Shown here piece by piece: positions 11,290 through 25,100 of a DNA stretch of 64,000 nucleotides. The translations under genes and the position numbers were made by a program. The number at the start of each line of letters is the position of its first letter. The stretch's first letter is position 1. Source of the DNA: Theristus sp. LFF4_11 (lineage: Eukaryota; Nematoda; Chromadorea; Monhysterida; Xyalidae); NCBI GenBank assembly GCA_030248135.1, contig JASANC010002457.1:1-64000 (forward strand), given 5' to 3'. The notes below the pieces were generated by a model. It did no database searches. It saw nothing but the letters and a program-made list of their open reading frames with translations, and was not told the origin of the DNA.

Positions 11290-13790
11290 GTTTTTAGGCC
11301 AATTTCGCCTATGCTATTTCTACGGCCCATTCGCCCAAAATCGTCACGATTCAGTACCTAGAATTGCTCACATAAGAAAACTGACCCAAAAGCAGTGATC
11401 GGCGGTTGAATTACCCTGGAAAACACAGTTTTCTTGTTTTTCATTTCTGGACCGGTTTCACTAAATTCCACGGCCGATTCGCCCGAAATCGTCACGATTC
11501 GGAATCTAAAGTTGCTCACGTAAGAAAACTAACCCAAAATCTGTTATCAGCGCATTGAATTACCCCGGAAAACACAGTTTTCTTGTTTTTCATTTTTGGA
11601 CCGATTTCGCCAATTTCCACGGCCGATTCGCCCGAAATCGTCACGATTCAGTACCTAGAATTGCTCACATAAGAAAACTAACCCAGAATCCGTGATCAGC
11701 GCATTGAATTACCAAGGAAAACACCGTTTTTTGTTTTTCATTTCTGGACCGATTTCGCCAATTTCCACGGCCGATTCGCCCGAAATCGTCACGATTCAGT
11801 ATCTAGAGTTGCTCACATAAAAAACTAACCCAAAATCCGTGATCAGCGCATTGAATTACCCTGAAAAACACCCTTTTATTGTTTTTCGTTTCTGGGCCGT
11901 TTTCGCCAATTTCCACTGCCGATTCGCCCGAAATCGTCACGATTCAGCACCTAAAGTTGCTCACGTAAAAAAACTAACCCAACATCTGTTATCAGCGCAT
12001 TGAATTACCATGGAAAACACCGTTGTTTTGGTTTTTCATTTCTGGACCGATTTCGCCAATTTCCACGGCCGATTCGCCCGAAATCGTCACGATTCAGTAT
12101 CTAGAGTTGCTCACTTAAAAAACTAACTCAAAATCCGTGATCAGCGCATTGAATTACCCTGAAAACACCATTTTCTTGTTTTTCGTTTCTAGACCGATTT
12201 CGCCAATTTCAACGACCGATTCGCTTGAAATCGTCACGAATCAGCATCTAAAGTTGCTCACGTAAGAAAACTAACCCAAAATCCGTGATCAGCGCATTGA
12301 ATTACCCTGGAAAACACCATTTTCTTGTTTTTCGTTTCTAGACCGATTTCGCCAATTTACACGGCCGAATCGCCCGAAATCGTCACGATTCAGCATCTAA
12401 AGTTGCTCACGTAAGAAAACTAACCCAAAATCCGTGATCAGCGCATTGAATTACCCTGGAAAACACTATTTTCTTGTTTTTCGTTTCTAGACCGATTTCG
12501 CCAATTTCCACGGCCGATTCGCCCGAAATCGTCACGATTCAGCATGTAAAGTTGCTCACGTAAGAAAACTAACCCAAAATCCGTGATCAGCGCATTGAAT
12601 TACCCTGGAAAACACCATTTTCTTGTTTTTCGTTTCTAGACCGATTTCGCCAATTTACACGGCCGATTCGTCCGAAATCGTCACGATTCAGTACCTAGAA
12701 TTGCTCACATAAGAAAACTAACCCAGAATCCGTGATCAGCGCATTGAATTACCATGGAAAACACCGTTGTTTTGGTTTTTCATTTCTGGACCGATTTCGC
12801 CAATTTCCACGGCCGATTCGCCCGAAATCGTCACGATTCAGTATCTAGAGTTGCTCACTTAAAAAACTAACTCAAAATCCGTGATCAGCGCATTGAATTA
12901 CCCTGAAAACACCATTTTCTTGTTTTTCGTTTCTAGACCGATTTCGCCAATTTCAACGACCGATTCGCTTGAAATCGTCACGAATCAGCATCTAAAGTTG
13001 CTCACGTAAGAAAACTAACCCAAAATCCGTGATCAGCGCATTGAATTACCCTGGAAAACACCATTTTCTTGTTTTTCGTTTCTAGACCGATTTCGCCAAT
13101 TTACACGGCCGAATCGCCCGAAATCGTCACGATTCAGCATCTAAAGTTGCTCACGTAAGAAAACTAACCCAAAATCCGTGATCAGCGCATTGAATTACCC
13201 TGGAAAACACTATTTTCTTGTTTTTCGTTTCTAGACCGATTTCGCCAATTTCCACGGCCGATTCGCCCGAAATCGTCACGATTCAGCATGTAAAGTTGCT
13301 CACGTAAGAAAACTAACCCAAAATCCGTGATCAGCGCATTGAATTACCCTGGAAAACACCATTTTCTTGTTTTTCGTTTCTAGACCGATTTCGCCAATTT
13401 CCACGGCCGATTCGCCCGAAATCGTCACGATTCAGCATCTACAATTGCTCACGTAAGAAAACTAACCCAAAATCCGTGATCAGCGCATTGAATTACCCTG
13501 GAAAACACCATTTTCTTGTTTTTCGTTTCTAGACCGATTTCGCCAATTTCCACGGCCGATTCGCCCGAAATCGTCACGATTCAGCATCTAAAGTTGCTCA
13601 CGTAAGAAAACTAACCCAAAATCCGTGATCAGCGCATTGAATTACCCTGGAAAACACCCTTTTCTTGTTTTTCGTTTCTAGACCGATTTCGCCAATTTCC
13701 ACGGCCGATTCGCTCGAAATCGTCACGATTCAGCATCTAAAGTTGCTCACGTAAGAAAACTAACCCAAAATCCGTGATCAGCGCATTGAA
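11290..13790. repeat. 149-bp satellite array (about 17 monomers)
   Basis: Successive CTAACCCAAAATCCGTGATC starts at 13,462, 13,611 and 13,760 are 149 bp apart. Monomers also share GCCGATTCGCCCGAAATCG. Blocks at about 12,000 and 12,745 repeat the same series of variants, which is a higher-order repeat of five monomers (745 bp). Left-hand monomers are the most diverged. No coding frame. Confidence 0.93.
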
Positions 13791-14674
13791 TTCCTACGGA
13801 CTAGACCTTTTTCCTATTATTTTTCGTAGCTCAGACAAAATTTGTAAGAGTGAAAAGCTGATACCCAGTCGAAATGCTACGAACTGTAAAAAATGCACAA
13901 TTTTGACGAAAAAAATGCCCGGGCAAAAAAAATTTCACAATCTACGGATGAAATTACCCCAGGAAACATTTTTGTTCGACTGTGAAAGTGTCGCAGGTAA
14001 AAATTGAAAGGGCGCACACTTAAAACCAGGTGAAAACCCTGCGAACTTTTAAAAATGCCCAATTTTTTACCCAAAACAAGGTCTGGGTAAAAAATTAATC
14101 CGATTTTCAAAATCTCCGGATGGAATTACCCCAGGAAACATTTTTGTTCGACTGTGAAAGTGTCGCAGGTAAAAATTGAAAGGGCGCACACTTAAAACCA
14201 GGTGAAAACCCTGCGAACTTTTAAAAATGCCCAATTTTTACCCAAAAACAGGGTCTGGGTAAAAAATTAACCCAATTTTCAAAATCTCCGGATGGAATTA
14301 CCCCAGGAAACATTTTTGTTCGACTGTGAAAGTGTCGCAGGTAAAAACTGAAAGGGCGCACACATGTTGATTACATACCAGAAAAAAAAAGGACAAAGGG
14401 AAATAAGTAACACGATTTTCAGAATAGGTTTTTCGTGTCTAGAGCGTATGAAAAATCGTCCGATGAAAATTTTTTCGCGGCTCCAAGCACAACTTTGGGT
14501 GTTCGTTTCGTGTGCACAGAACCAAGTTTGTGGCTTATACTATGCTCGCTGCAGGGCAGCGAGAAAGTTTGAAAAACGCGCGCGAGGGGAAAACGGCTCA
14601 TATTATGCGTGATGCGCTGTCCGCTCGCTGACGCTCGCTCGCGCATCCGCATGATAATGCGAATGTGCGGGTGT

Positions 14675-15432
14675 GACGCGCGCCGCAGTTGGTCCGTCGG
14701 ACGCAGTCGTCGGACGACACGCCAACGCCAGTGCTGCACGACCGGCGGTGCTCGTGGACGCCTGGCGAACGCGACATGCACTGGCAGTTGGCGCCACTCG
14801 CGCACGCTCGTACGGCGAAACGTGGCGCCACGCCACGGCCACAGCGCACTGCGAACTGGATGCAGCGCCTGCGCAAGGCGAGGTCGTGCGACGCGCTGCA
14901 TCGGTGCACGTGCTCGCACGAGGACACGGTGGTCGGTCAGCAGCTGGCGAACGCCGCTGGCAAACGCCAACATCACACCAGTCTGTCTCTGTCTGCGCAC
15001 AACGCACAGTCGAACACGAATGCAGCGGAGCTGGGCGGCACCACCGACGACGACGCCAGCTACGACGCCGAGGAGTTCTCATCCGCCAACGAACTCGACG
15101 ACAACACGCCGAACGGTGCTGAGTTGGCTAATAATGGCGCTGTGAACGAATGCTGCTGCAAAGGCGCCAACACTGCCGGCGAGCACAACGAGGCCACCGC
15201 GACGCACGTGAAACATCGAACGCGGAAACTCCGCAAACGTCGCCATCACAATCAGCATCTGCATCGGTCGCCGAAACATCAGCACACGGCTAACTTGCTC
15301 ATTGCCACCAATCATGGCCATTCGATTGGTAAGCTTGCTGGCATCAACATCAACAACAACAACACAGCGCACGCCAGCAGCAGTGACAGTAATACTGTGG
15401 GTGTGCGCAGAGGTGTCACTGTCTTTGGTTGA
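14675..15432 (+). pseudogene. Duplicated 3' fragment of SNRK last exon (247 codons open, no promoter or kinase)
   Basis: This is copy B of the SNRK tail. The frame is identical in protein to the last 247 residues of SNRK and ends at the same stop (TGA at 15,430-15,432). It lacks all upstream exons; its left neighbour is the end of the 4.4-kb element. Any ATG in it (for example 14,689) is fortuitous. It is either a real partial duplication or the second allele placed in line by the assembly. Confidence 0.85.
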
Positions 15433-16506
15433 CTGCAGTGTGCGTGCACGTACAGTCGAACTCTAAATTATAGGCAAGCAGCGTTCTTGTTGGAAATGCA
15501 TGCTTTCTGTGCAGCACAGACTACGTCCCCACACCAATGCTGCACAGAAAGCATGCATCAACCAATCAGCTGATGGCCTATAAATTTAGAGTTCGACTGT
15601 TTATGGTGCACAGCACACCGCACATTTTCTTCAACAGTGCTTTTGCTGATTATCATGTTGGTTTGAATTTTATTGTGAAATAAAGTTGCGGTTGTGAACT
15701 GTTACTGTTACTGGTCTGGTCATATAGACTGCTTTGGCATTTGGATTATACTACAACAATGTGCGACAATAATCCATGGTTTAGAAAATTCGTGTTTGTG
15801 AACTTATTTTGAAACGAAAATTGTTGATTTGTTTGTATTATTTGAATTGTTTCGCGGTCTGTTTGTTGCTGTTTGCGTAATTACCATTAACACATTTTTT
15901 CTTGGAAATCATGTTGGTTTTGTCGTATATCAAATAAAGAAGTGACTATCATATTTCTTAATTAACACGAGTGATGTTTACGTTTCCATTATTGTGATTT
16001 CCTTGGTATAATTTGACATCAACCTTTAATTTTTTTTTAATTTTTTCATATTTGTTGTGCATTTATATGTTTTCACGATCGACAAAGTCCTATGAATCAT
16101 TTGCTTTTTTGCGCGGTGTATACATATGTATGTTTGTTACATTTGATGCTATTTTTATTGCTGTTTTACGTTTTCCGTTGTTACTAGCTGTTGATGAGCA
16201 ACTTTTTCAAAGTTTCATTGATGAAGCCAATGCACGTGCGCGTGCGAGTTTGTGATCTGCGATGTGAGTGTCGCGTTGGTTCTGCAGAAAGTTAGTCAAA
16301 CGAATTGCTTGTCGTTACAAATAATTTTTTTGTGTATTTCTCGTTGTACATACAATAATTTATTTTCGAAGATTCACTCAATTGTTCCAACTTAGACAGA
16401 CGTAACCAATAGGCATCTGAGTGCGCGAAAAACTCGTTTGTTCAAAAAAATTGTTGTTCATTTTGATCAGGCTGTTTTGTTTTCGAAAGTGCAAATTTTG
16501 ACTTTT
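14675..16506. repeat. Copy B of the 1.8-kb duplication
   Basis: Partner of 8,161-9,971. It includes the SNRK tail fragment, the palindromic MITE at about 15,452-15,600, AATAAA at 15,679 and the AT-rich flank. After 16,506 the sequence continues into unique spacer, so copy B looks like the native right junction and copy A the native left junction. Confidence 0.95.
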
Positions 16507-19119
16507 CAGTCATCCGTTTGCGAGGCAGACATTTCAGTCCCCCCATCCCCCCCGAGACAACAAACTGTTGTGATAGATTTGCGTTATCTGTACATATATT
16601 ATTCAAGACGTAAAAATTAATTCTTTCATGAATTTTTTTGTTAGCTGTGTTCACCGGCATGCTGTGAAGCCAGCACAATAATGTAGTAGCTAACAAAGTT
16701 GCGCAATTTGCGCATTCACTAGTTTGATGGTGGCACGTTGATTTGCTGTATCGGGCTGATGAAACAATTGTGAGTTTCATTCAAAAGCAGCCATTTATGA
16801 GTTCAACATTGTTTTTGGTATCACCACGTGCTGCGTAGTGCCAGCCACGCATCTGCTCGGCGAACAAAGCTTGCATTTGTTGTTTTTATTTGTTTTTTGT
16901 GTGTTTGTTGTTTTCTTGATGCCATATGACTGTAGTAGCTTTTGTTTCAATCATCGGGCTAGCGTTCGACAAATCTGCGCATTGTTTGGCTGCCATGCAT
17001 GTCAATAATAACAATGCATTTATTGATTGAATGCACGTAACAATGTCAAAGTTTGGGTCTACTGGTTGATTGATTGATTGATTTTATTCGGCACATTGTA
17101 AGTGTCAGTCAGGAATATACACAAGGAAATGCGGTTTTCAGATCAGCAAAGTTGGGCACACAGCCAATGAAATGTTGGTATGTAGTTATCACCACAATGT
17201 CGGTAGAAACGATGTGTGAAAAATTGGCACAAATTATGATAAAGGTTCTGATTTAGTGAATTGACTCCTTGCGATTGGTTTGCTTTGCATCGTGTTCCGT
17301 GTTTTTTTTCAAGTTGTTTGCAGGCCCAGATTTTGACATTGGTTGTCATGTCTCATATTATGATTCGATTGGGCGACTCAAGATGGTATCTACAGCTAAA
17401 AAAGATTCCGTGCTTGATGTTACAAGTCATGGAGCATAAATTTGAAAAATAAACGTTGGCCGGAAAACGCTTTATGGGCGCTGCTGCGGTGAGACTAGAG
17501 ATGTCAAAAAAATCCCATATTTTTTTAAATTTAAAAAAAAAATTTTTTAAAACAAAGTTGTTTAGAATTTTTCAGGGAGTGCGAATATCACTGTCTGAGA
17601 ACCAACCGACTTACCATATGACCCCCACTCATATGGGAGGAGGGTGAAAATTTCAGATTTGGCTTCGGCGATCCCATTTTTCCACCGACGTGTTTTGTCG
17701 CAATTTCCCTCAAATAACAAACAAGCAACTCACCGGTGTGATGGAACTGACGACGACTGACGACACGAGTCGATCATGTCTCACCAAGGCTAAAAAAGTC
17801 GATAAATCGATCCAGAATACCACCTGCAGAGTTGAAGACAATGTCACAAAGTAAAGTCGAAGAAAATTTTTGTTGAACTTTCAAAAAATTATGCCAAAAA
17901 CGGGCATCTACACAACATTGTGCTTAATTTAATTTACAAAAAAAATAAAAAAAGCTCTTTTTACTTTTTTAAAAAAATAAATTTTTTTTTTTGAAGCTTA
18001 CATCTCTAGGTGAGTCTGGTGCTCAGACACATTTATTTTCAGTTTTTCGCGCCATGGTATCACTTATGGTATTAAATATGGCATAGTTTTTGGCATGTAT
18101 AACATAACTTGCTTGTTATTATTGGTGGAAGGAAAGGATTGCATTTTCAATTCTATGGCGTGCCTGCTCACAGTGTAAAAAACAAAGGATTCATTTCGGG
18201 TCGTCAGCAGGATTCACCTTTTTACACCAGGGATTCAACTGACCGTGAAAAAGTAAATGAATTCATTAGCAAACCAAGGTTTATCAGAAGTTTTTTTCAT
18301 TTACACATATCTGCGCGATTTTCTGAAGCCTCACTTTGTTTTTGAGTGCTTCGTTGGGCTACGCTCATCGGTTTTTTCTTCAATAAAAGACGTAGACGAT
18401 TGATTGCAGCTTCAGCAAGTCAGTTACTGACCGACCAAACCCGCGAATCGGCAATGAGCATTAGCAAAACCGTCTGAGATGGACAGCTTTGAGCCTTATT
18501 GCAATTCAAAGTTTTGCCTTGCTTATGTGCGCGGAATTTTCAAACAAAATTTTAATCAATAACCATTTATTTGCAGGAAGTGTCAAAAATTTCAAACCTA
18601 AATATTGAACCAAGCTCAGGAACTTTGCCCAACGTTTTGCCCAAAATTGTATTGTAAACAACAATGATAGGAATAACAGGATGCCATGCCCATGGGTGCG
18701 CGAGCATGCTGTGTGCCTGTTGTGCGCCACCGAGCAGCATATGGAGCCAGCGTGCGCACCGTGTTGCGGCAGCCGCATCCTGCTCCAGCACACCGTCGCA
18801 CCGCTAGGCACCCGTGAAAAGTGGCTCACACCCAGATCCACTACAATCTAGCATCGCTCAAACCGTCCCAATCCCACATTTTTTTACATGTCAGCTGAAA
18901 ACCCATATTCCAAAATCTTAGCGCACTATAAGCAACACCAACTGAAATCAACCAGAACAATGAGTGCGTAATGGAGCATGAAAATAGTTCCAATGGAAGT
19001 CCCGGAACCTAAATAAATGGATGGAACTTTGCAAATGTGTCAGTAGTAAGGATATGAACTTCATTAAAAGTTCTGCATGCATTAACACGTAGAGTAATTA
19101 TTGGCTACAAAGCGCGTGA
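16507..19119. other. Intergenic spacer between the SNRK region and multi-CCP gene 1
   Basis: AT-rich. No exon with a credible frame was found. It holds a degenerate copy of the dispersed repeat (about 17,640-18,010, shared TTTTGTTGAACTTTCAAAAAA) and a TGAT microsatellite near 17,068. The two genes converge here (SNRK plus, multi-CCP minus). Confidence 0.6.
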
Positions 19120-22100
19120 TTAAACAACGCAATCGTACAATCCAACGTCAAATGGAGTCCAAGCGCCGTCGGTGCAGGTGTCTGTGTCCTTGGCATCAGG
19201 TCCGAGGATCTTCGCACCACCCGGTGTCTGTAGATTGGGCGTGGCCGTGTCTGCGCAGATTGCCTCGCGCTGGTGGCCTGGCGCAGCGAACACTCCGGCC
19301 TCCACATCGCAACACGTGTTTGCCACGGAGCTCACATTCGCCGAGCCAGTGTACGAAGACCACGAGCACGCTGCAGTCAAGGCAAATGTAAACCACGCAA
19401 CGGCGCTGTACGTTTCAAACTGTGAAATACAATGGCATTTTTTTTGATTATTCGCTGCAAGATATGCGAAAAAAACTATTTGCAAACTCGAACGTTTTAT
19501 GAAGCCTAGTTATATGCTTGAAGGTGCTATCACTGTTCCGAAGCTGACTGGTGCGTATCATACTGCAGAATTTCAGCCAATCGGGCCGCAGGTTGCAAGC
19601 AAATAAATCAGGAGCGCGCACCGGGTAAAATCGGAGTTTTTGGTTCTTTTTAATGAAGCGCTTTTTAACTTGTGAACATGGATTGGCATTTTGTGCTTCC
19701 CTTACCCGTGCAGAGAAAAGTGTTGCATTTTGTTCTAAACTTGTTTTTGGGTTGTTTTTGCAGCAAACCACTTGAGTTTCTTTCAATTCCTTTGTGCGTT
19801 GCGGTGCGGCGACTTACTTTTGACACACTCTTCCGCTCCGGCGCATGCATCCCAGGCTCCATTAGCGTCGCACGCGTAATCAGGCCCGGGCACCGCCACG
19901 TACGTGTCGTCGCACAGCTTCAGCACCGTTGTGTTGAAGTCGCAGTACGCCGAGTGTGTGCCGGTCGTCGGGTACGCCACCGTGTCGGCCGTGTTCCAGT
20001 CGCCCGTGTGATTCCAGCTGGTGCCAGCCGTGTGCGTCACGTCGCCGCAGCCTGTGTGCACGTTCTCTCAAACTTGTAGTATCGTGCCATTCACGTGGTT
20101 TGCTAGCTTCTCCGATTCATCATTGCAGAGAGATGAATATATGCGCAGCAGCAAATCCGCTGATCGCTTAAGCATCATACATGCACGAAACTTGAATAAA
20201 GCATTGCAAATGCTGTTGTGGCAGCGAACTCCCACAGCATTAAAAAATTTCAGAAAGCTCATTGCAAAAATTTTTGAGCTTCAATCGGCCATAAATTTCA
20301 TCTTTGATGATGAAATGAAATAATTTTTTTTGCTGTAAAAAAGTGGACTAACACCATGTCCATGGTATCAAAAAATGAAACATTACACGTTCCTGTGGTT
20401 TAGCGGAGCACAAAAACCGAAAAAAATCAGAATCTTGTTTTTGTTGTTGTTGTTGTTCTCGAACCTGTTTCGGTGCCCATGAAAAATAATCGAAATCAAA
20501 TTCAAATTCTGATTACAAATTGAACGGGAATCTGTGTAATCGACCACGCTGAGTGTTATGGGCAAGGTGACGAATTATGGAAATGTCATTTTGTTCCCGT
20601 ACTGGGCTCTAAAAGAACTCTGCAAGGTCTTTCACGTGAATACCGTGTGAGGTTTCTGAAACTGTGCAACAACGAGATACGATGGGGTTAAAAAAATACA
20701 TTCTGCAAAAAATCGCAAAAAATCGAAGGTTTTTCAACTTCCGCACCCTAAAAATAGCCTCTATAGGTCTAATCAAAGGGTACTCAGAGAGAAAATCTGA
20801 AGCGCCTTAATTATTAGAATGCATGGCGTAACCCCCAGGTGCAAACGCTGTTAACACCGTTTGCAAATAAGAGTGGGGGGGGGCCCTAGGAACATTCCGT
20901 GATACATGGAAAAGTTTTTAAACCAAGTTTTTAAACCTGTTGCACTTGAATAATTTTTTATTTTTTGCAACTGACCGCTTGCTCACCCAAAAAAAGGGTA
21001 AAATGTTGATTTTTTTCTTTTTTCACATGTTTCCGTTTCACAGTGAAAAAAATCAATTCAGAAACAACTTTTAATTTTAATTTTTAATTCTCCAAAAAAT
21101 GCCCCGGGCATCTTTTTGCCCAAAAATTGGGCAAAACATGGGTTCTAAGGTTGTTATGAAACTGTTTTTTAAACAACTCTACATTTAAAACTACAAATTA
21201 AAACAAAAAAACACTGGAAAACGCATAAAAATGTGTTTTGCCCCATTTTTAAAGCAATAAAAATGCCCGGGGCAAAAATCTAAGGTCAGATTCAAATTCA
21301 GCGATTTTGAAAACCTCCCTGGAAAACTAAAAATTAAAATTACAAGTTGTTTCTAATTTGATTTTTTACTGTGAAACGAAAACGTGTGCAAAAAGCAAAA
21401 AATCAACTTTTTACCCATTTTTTGGGTGGGCAAGTGGTCAGTTGCAAAATATCAAAACTGATTCCGATACAGCGGTTGTAAGGCTGTTGTAAAACAGCTT
21501 TGTTAAAAAAATCCGCACTTAAAATTAAAAATTAAAACCAAAAAACACTGGAAAACGCAAAAAAATGTGTTTTTGCCCAATTTTAGGGCAAAAAAATGCC
21601 CGGGGCAAAAATCTCAGATCAGATTCAAATTCAGCGACCCCGAAAACCCCCCTGTAGAACCAAAAATGAAAATCGAAAAATTGTGTTTATGAGCTCAAAA
21701 AAAATGTTTTTTTTTGTTAATTTAAAAAAAAGTAATTTTAACTAGCGTCGTAGCGCCTCAGGGACCCCTCTTGCAAGGGCTCATTGATACAGGGCCTTAA
21801 AGAACTCCGCAAGATCTTTCACGTGAATACTGTGTGAGGTTCCAGAAACTGTGCAACTACGAGATACGGTAGGGCTAAAAAGGCACACTTTGCGAAAAAT
21901 CGCAAAAAATCGAGGGTTTTTCAACTTCCGCACCCTAAAAACGACCTTTATATCAGGGCGTGCGTTCGATTGCGGCCCATTAGATAGCGGCCGAAGCATT
22001 GCGGCCGAAGCATTGCGGCCTGAAGGATTGCGGCCTGAAGGATTGCGGCCTAGGACGATTGCGGCCTGAAGGATTGCGGCCTGGACGATTGCGGCCTGAA

Positions 22101-25100
22101 GGATTGCGGCCTGGGACGATTGCGGCCTGGGACGATTGCGGCCTGGGACGATTGCGGCCCGGGACGATTGCGGCCCGGGACGATTGCGGCCTGGGACGAT
22201 TGCGGCCCACGAAATTTTAAAGCGGTGTCATTGTCTTTGTCGCACGCAACTGGTTATGTTATTCTCGCACACGAGTTTTCAATTCTTTTTTTCAAACAAA
22301 GTTGTTTTTTGTTTATTGATTAGTAATTATGTTTTTTTAGAACCCCAAATCGAAATCTTCCATGCTCAACTTTCCTTGTCGCCGGGCAGAGCTATATTTC
22401 ATCTGAGCCTTTTTTGTTTAATTTGTTATTAAAGTTTTAAACTACCAATTAATTATTTAAAATTAAACCAACAAAAAATTCCCGTTAAAAATCAAAACTG
22501 TACTTTCTTATAAAATTATCTAGCTAGATATTGAAAAATTTCTTTTGTCTCGAGTTGGGTCCTCAGGCAGAGACCCCACCTTGGGTTGTTGAAAAAAACA
22601 AAAATCGTCATTTTATTGAAAAAAATTCAGAAATTAAAGTTGTGCTAAATTAACCAGGGAGTTCGAAGAACCACTTGATGTGCAAGCGCCTCCCGAATGA
22701 TTCCCGAAAACTTTCCAGATTTTGTTTGGGTAACTTCATTTACCCCTTTTCCAAACCGTTACCATGCCTCTTGTGTTTTGACCCCCCAAAACGTCATAAG
22801 TCCCCAGTAGTGAAAACATACCGGGTTGAAATTCGATCAATTCTGATGATGGCGCTACGACAGGACACGAAACAGCAACCAGACAACGTGGCGCTGGCAA
22901 ACGGAGCAGCTCGGACGCTCAGAAATCAGATTGCAAAGCGAATTGTCACCTTATCTGCATCGGAAATGGTAGCCAAGCTGTGGAACGCTCAAAAAACTTC
23001 ATCGCCGAAGTTGTCGAAGCCTAAAATCAGTCGGTTAAACGGTCCAAAATCGATGCTGACGGTTTTACGAGGCAATATCAAAGAACTTTTGTTGAACTTG
23101 AAAAAATGTGCCAAATTAAGGTTTTCAGAGCATATTAGAGGGAAAATTCTTGAATTTTTTAATAGGCATTTTTTAATCACATAAAAAATTTCGATTTTTG
23201 TTTAACAACCTTAACCCCACACCCAGCATTTGTTTCAAATCAAACCTCCAGAATTTGGATTTTCAAACATAAGGATTCAAACAACAACAATTCATTTCAA
23301 TTCAATTCAATTCAATTTCTATCAATTCAATTTTTTTGCTAACAGCGGCGCAATTTGGCGCAAATCAACGATGATTGAGCAACGCAGAGACACGACGACG
23401 ACGTGGTTTAAACCATGTTGTTCCAGAGCAGGGGTGTTGGGTGGGGGGGGGCGATATAGATGGCTGGAGCAAATTTTCTAGATAGATAGAAATTGACCTG
23501 GAAAGGTGACAAAGCATAAAAACTTTGTGGGCCGCAATCGTCCCAGGCCGCAATCGTCCCGGGCCGCAATCGTCCCGGGCCGCTATCGTCCCAGGCCGCT
23601 ATTGTCCCAGGCCTCTATCGTCCGGGCCGCTATCGTCCAGGCCGCTATCGTCCAGGCCGCTATGCTTCGGCCGCAATCGTCCAGGCCGCAATCCTTCAGG
23701 CCGCTACGCTTCGGCCGCAATCGTCCAAACCGCAATCTCTTGGGCCGCAAAAGTACATTTGCCATAATCAGGGGTACTCAGGGGGTAAACCTGAAGCGCC
23801 TTGATTAGTAGAATGTCCCTGCACCCTTGGTTTAAAAACTTTTCCATGTATCACGGAATGTTCCTAGGCCCCCCCCCACTCTTATTTGCAAACGGTTAAG
23901 CTTTAAATAAGTTAAGCGTGCGTGTGACAGTTGATCAGCACTCAATTTTCTTTCACTTTCAAAATTTTCAGTATCGTTTCGGACATGTGGTCCGTGACTC
24001 TGCTCTGAGGCTCGTTCGAGCGCGTTGCACGTGATTGTTTTTTTAAGACACCCTTTATTTTGCCCACCTCCTGTGCATGAAATTGCGTTGTCTGCCAGAT
24101 CGATAGTCATCGCACCCGGTGCTCCAGTAACCTGAAAAACAAACAAACAAAAGTCGTGCTCGAAATTCATTGAGATTAATCTTGGCTAATATACTTGAAT
24201 AAACAGTACATGAACTTTTTTATGCATGTATTGTGGATTTATTTAAACTTGTCGGACTAAAACTTATTTGTTTTAAAAACGTCAGTTTCCCGCACACAGG
24301 TACCAGAATCTCAGTTTAGTTTACCCATTCACGTATTTTTATCACGTGAAGGGATCAACGAAACTGAAACGACGGCAGGGTTACTGCGCCTGACAAGCGC
24401 GCATGTTCTAATGAAGTACATGAGTGATTTGCGTCGGTCACACTTTCGAACATAAAGCAAGCCAACGGACACACGGTCAGTTCGTTATTATCGGTGCACG
24501 TGATCGTGGTGGACGTTGTGATGTCGTGCTTTTTCATTTCGCCAGTTATTGCGACCAGCTGCAGACAGCCGGTGGTGGCGACGGCCATTGCGTTCGTCTC
24601 GCACATCGTGTCTGCGACCGCAAACGCGCTGTCCACCGGCATAAGGCCATCTTCGAACGTCGCCTCGAGCACCGCCTTCTGTTCGCTGTTCCACTGACAG
24701 CTGCCCAAACTAAGCAGTGCTGGGAACACGCAGGCTGAAGGGAGAGTTCCAGTGAGAAATAAATGAAACCACCCACACGACCGTGGTGACTGAGCGATGT
24801 TTCGCTGTGAACAAAAAAAAAACTCTAAAATTTTTGCAGCGCTGAAATTGCAACACCGACCGTATTCGAGACAGTTGAAGTCTTTGATGTCGACGTCCCA
24901 GGTGCCGTCTGCTTGACACACTGCGTCGGCCGTCTGCGGATTGGCCGGGTTCTCACCGAGCAGTTCAACGCCGGTGACTGGATTCGTGAGTTTGTAGACT
25001 GGCGGGTTCTCGGAGCAGGTGGCCGACAAGGCCGTGCCGGGCGTCACGCGAATTGCTGACTCGTTCAGCACGTTGCAAGAGAGCGCGTCTAGCGAGAACG

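Larger units (their letters stand above)
10217..14657. mobile_element. 4.4-kb composite repeat element, copy 1
   Basis: Order: 130-bp inverted repeat (10,217-10,350), SINE (10,525-10,733), the same 130-bp repeat inverted (11,060-11,190), 149-bp satellite array (about 11,290-13,790), three repeats of about 190 bp rich in AAAAATGCCC (13,800-14,360), then an end block finishing in CTCGCGCATCCGCATGATA. The whole unit recurs in opposite orientation at 47,603-51,247. No transposase frame is present. The class is unresolved. Because both copies share the same internal order, it moved or was duplicated as a unit. Confidence 0.85.

Noticed and set aside
21980..22220. Arg/Pro/Gly-rich open frames at 22.0 and 23.6 kb
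   Set aside because: Translations of the 15-bp GATTGCGGCC minisatellite; because 15 is a multiple of three, frames stay open by chance.
22675..23184. 169-codon open frame as a host gene
   Set aside because: It lies inside a repeat element, the related copy near 975 has no such intact frame, and no domain is recognisable.
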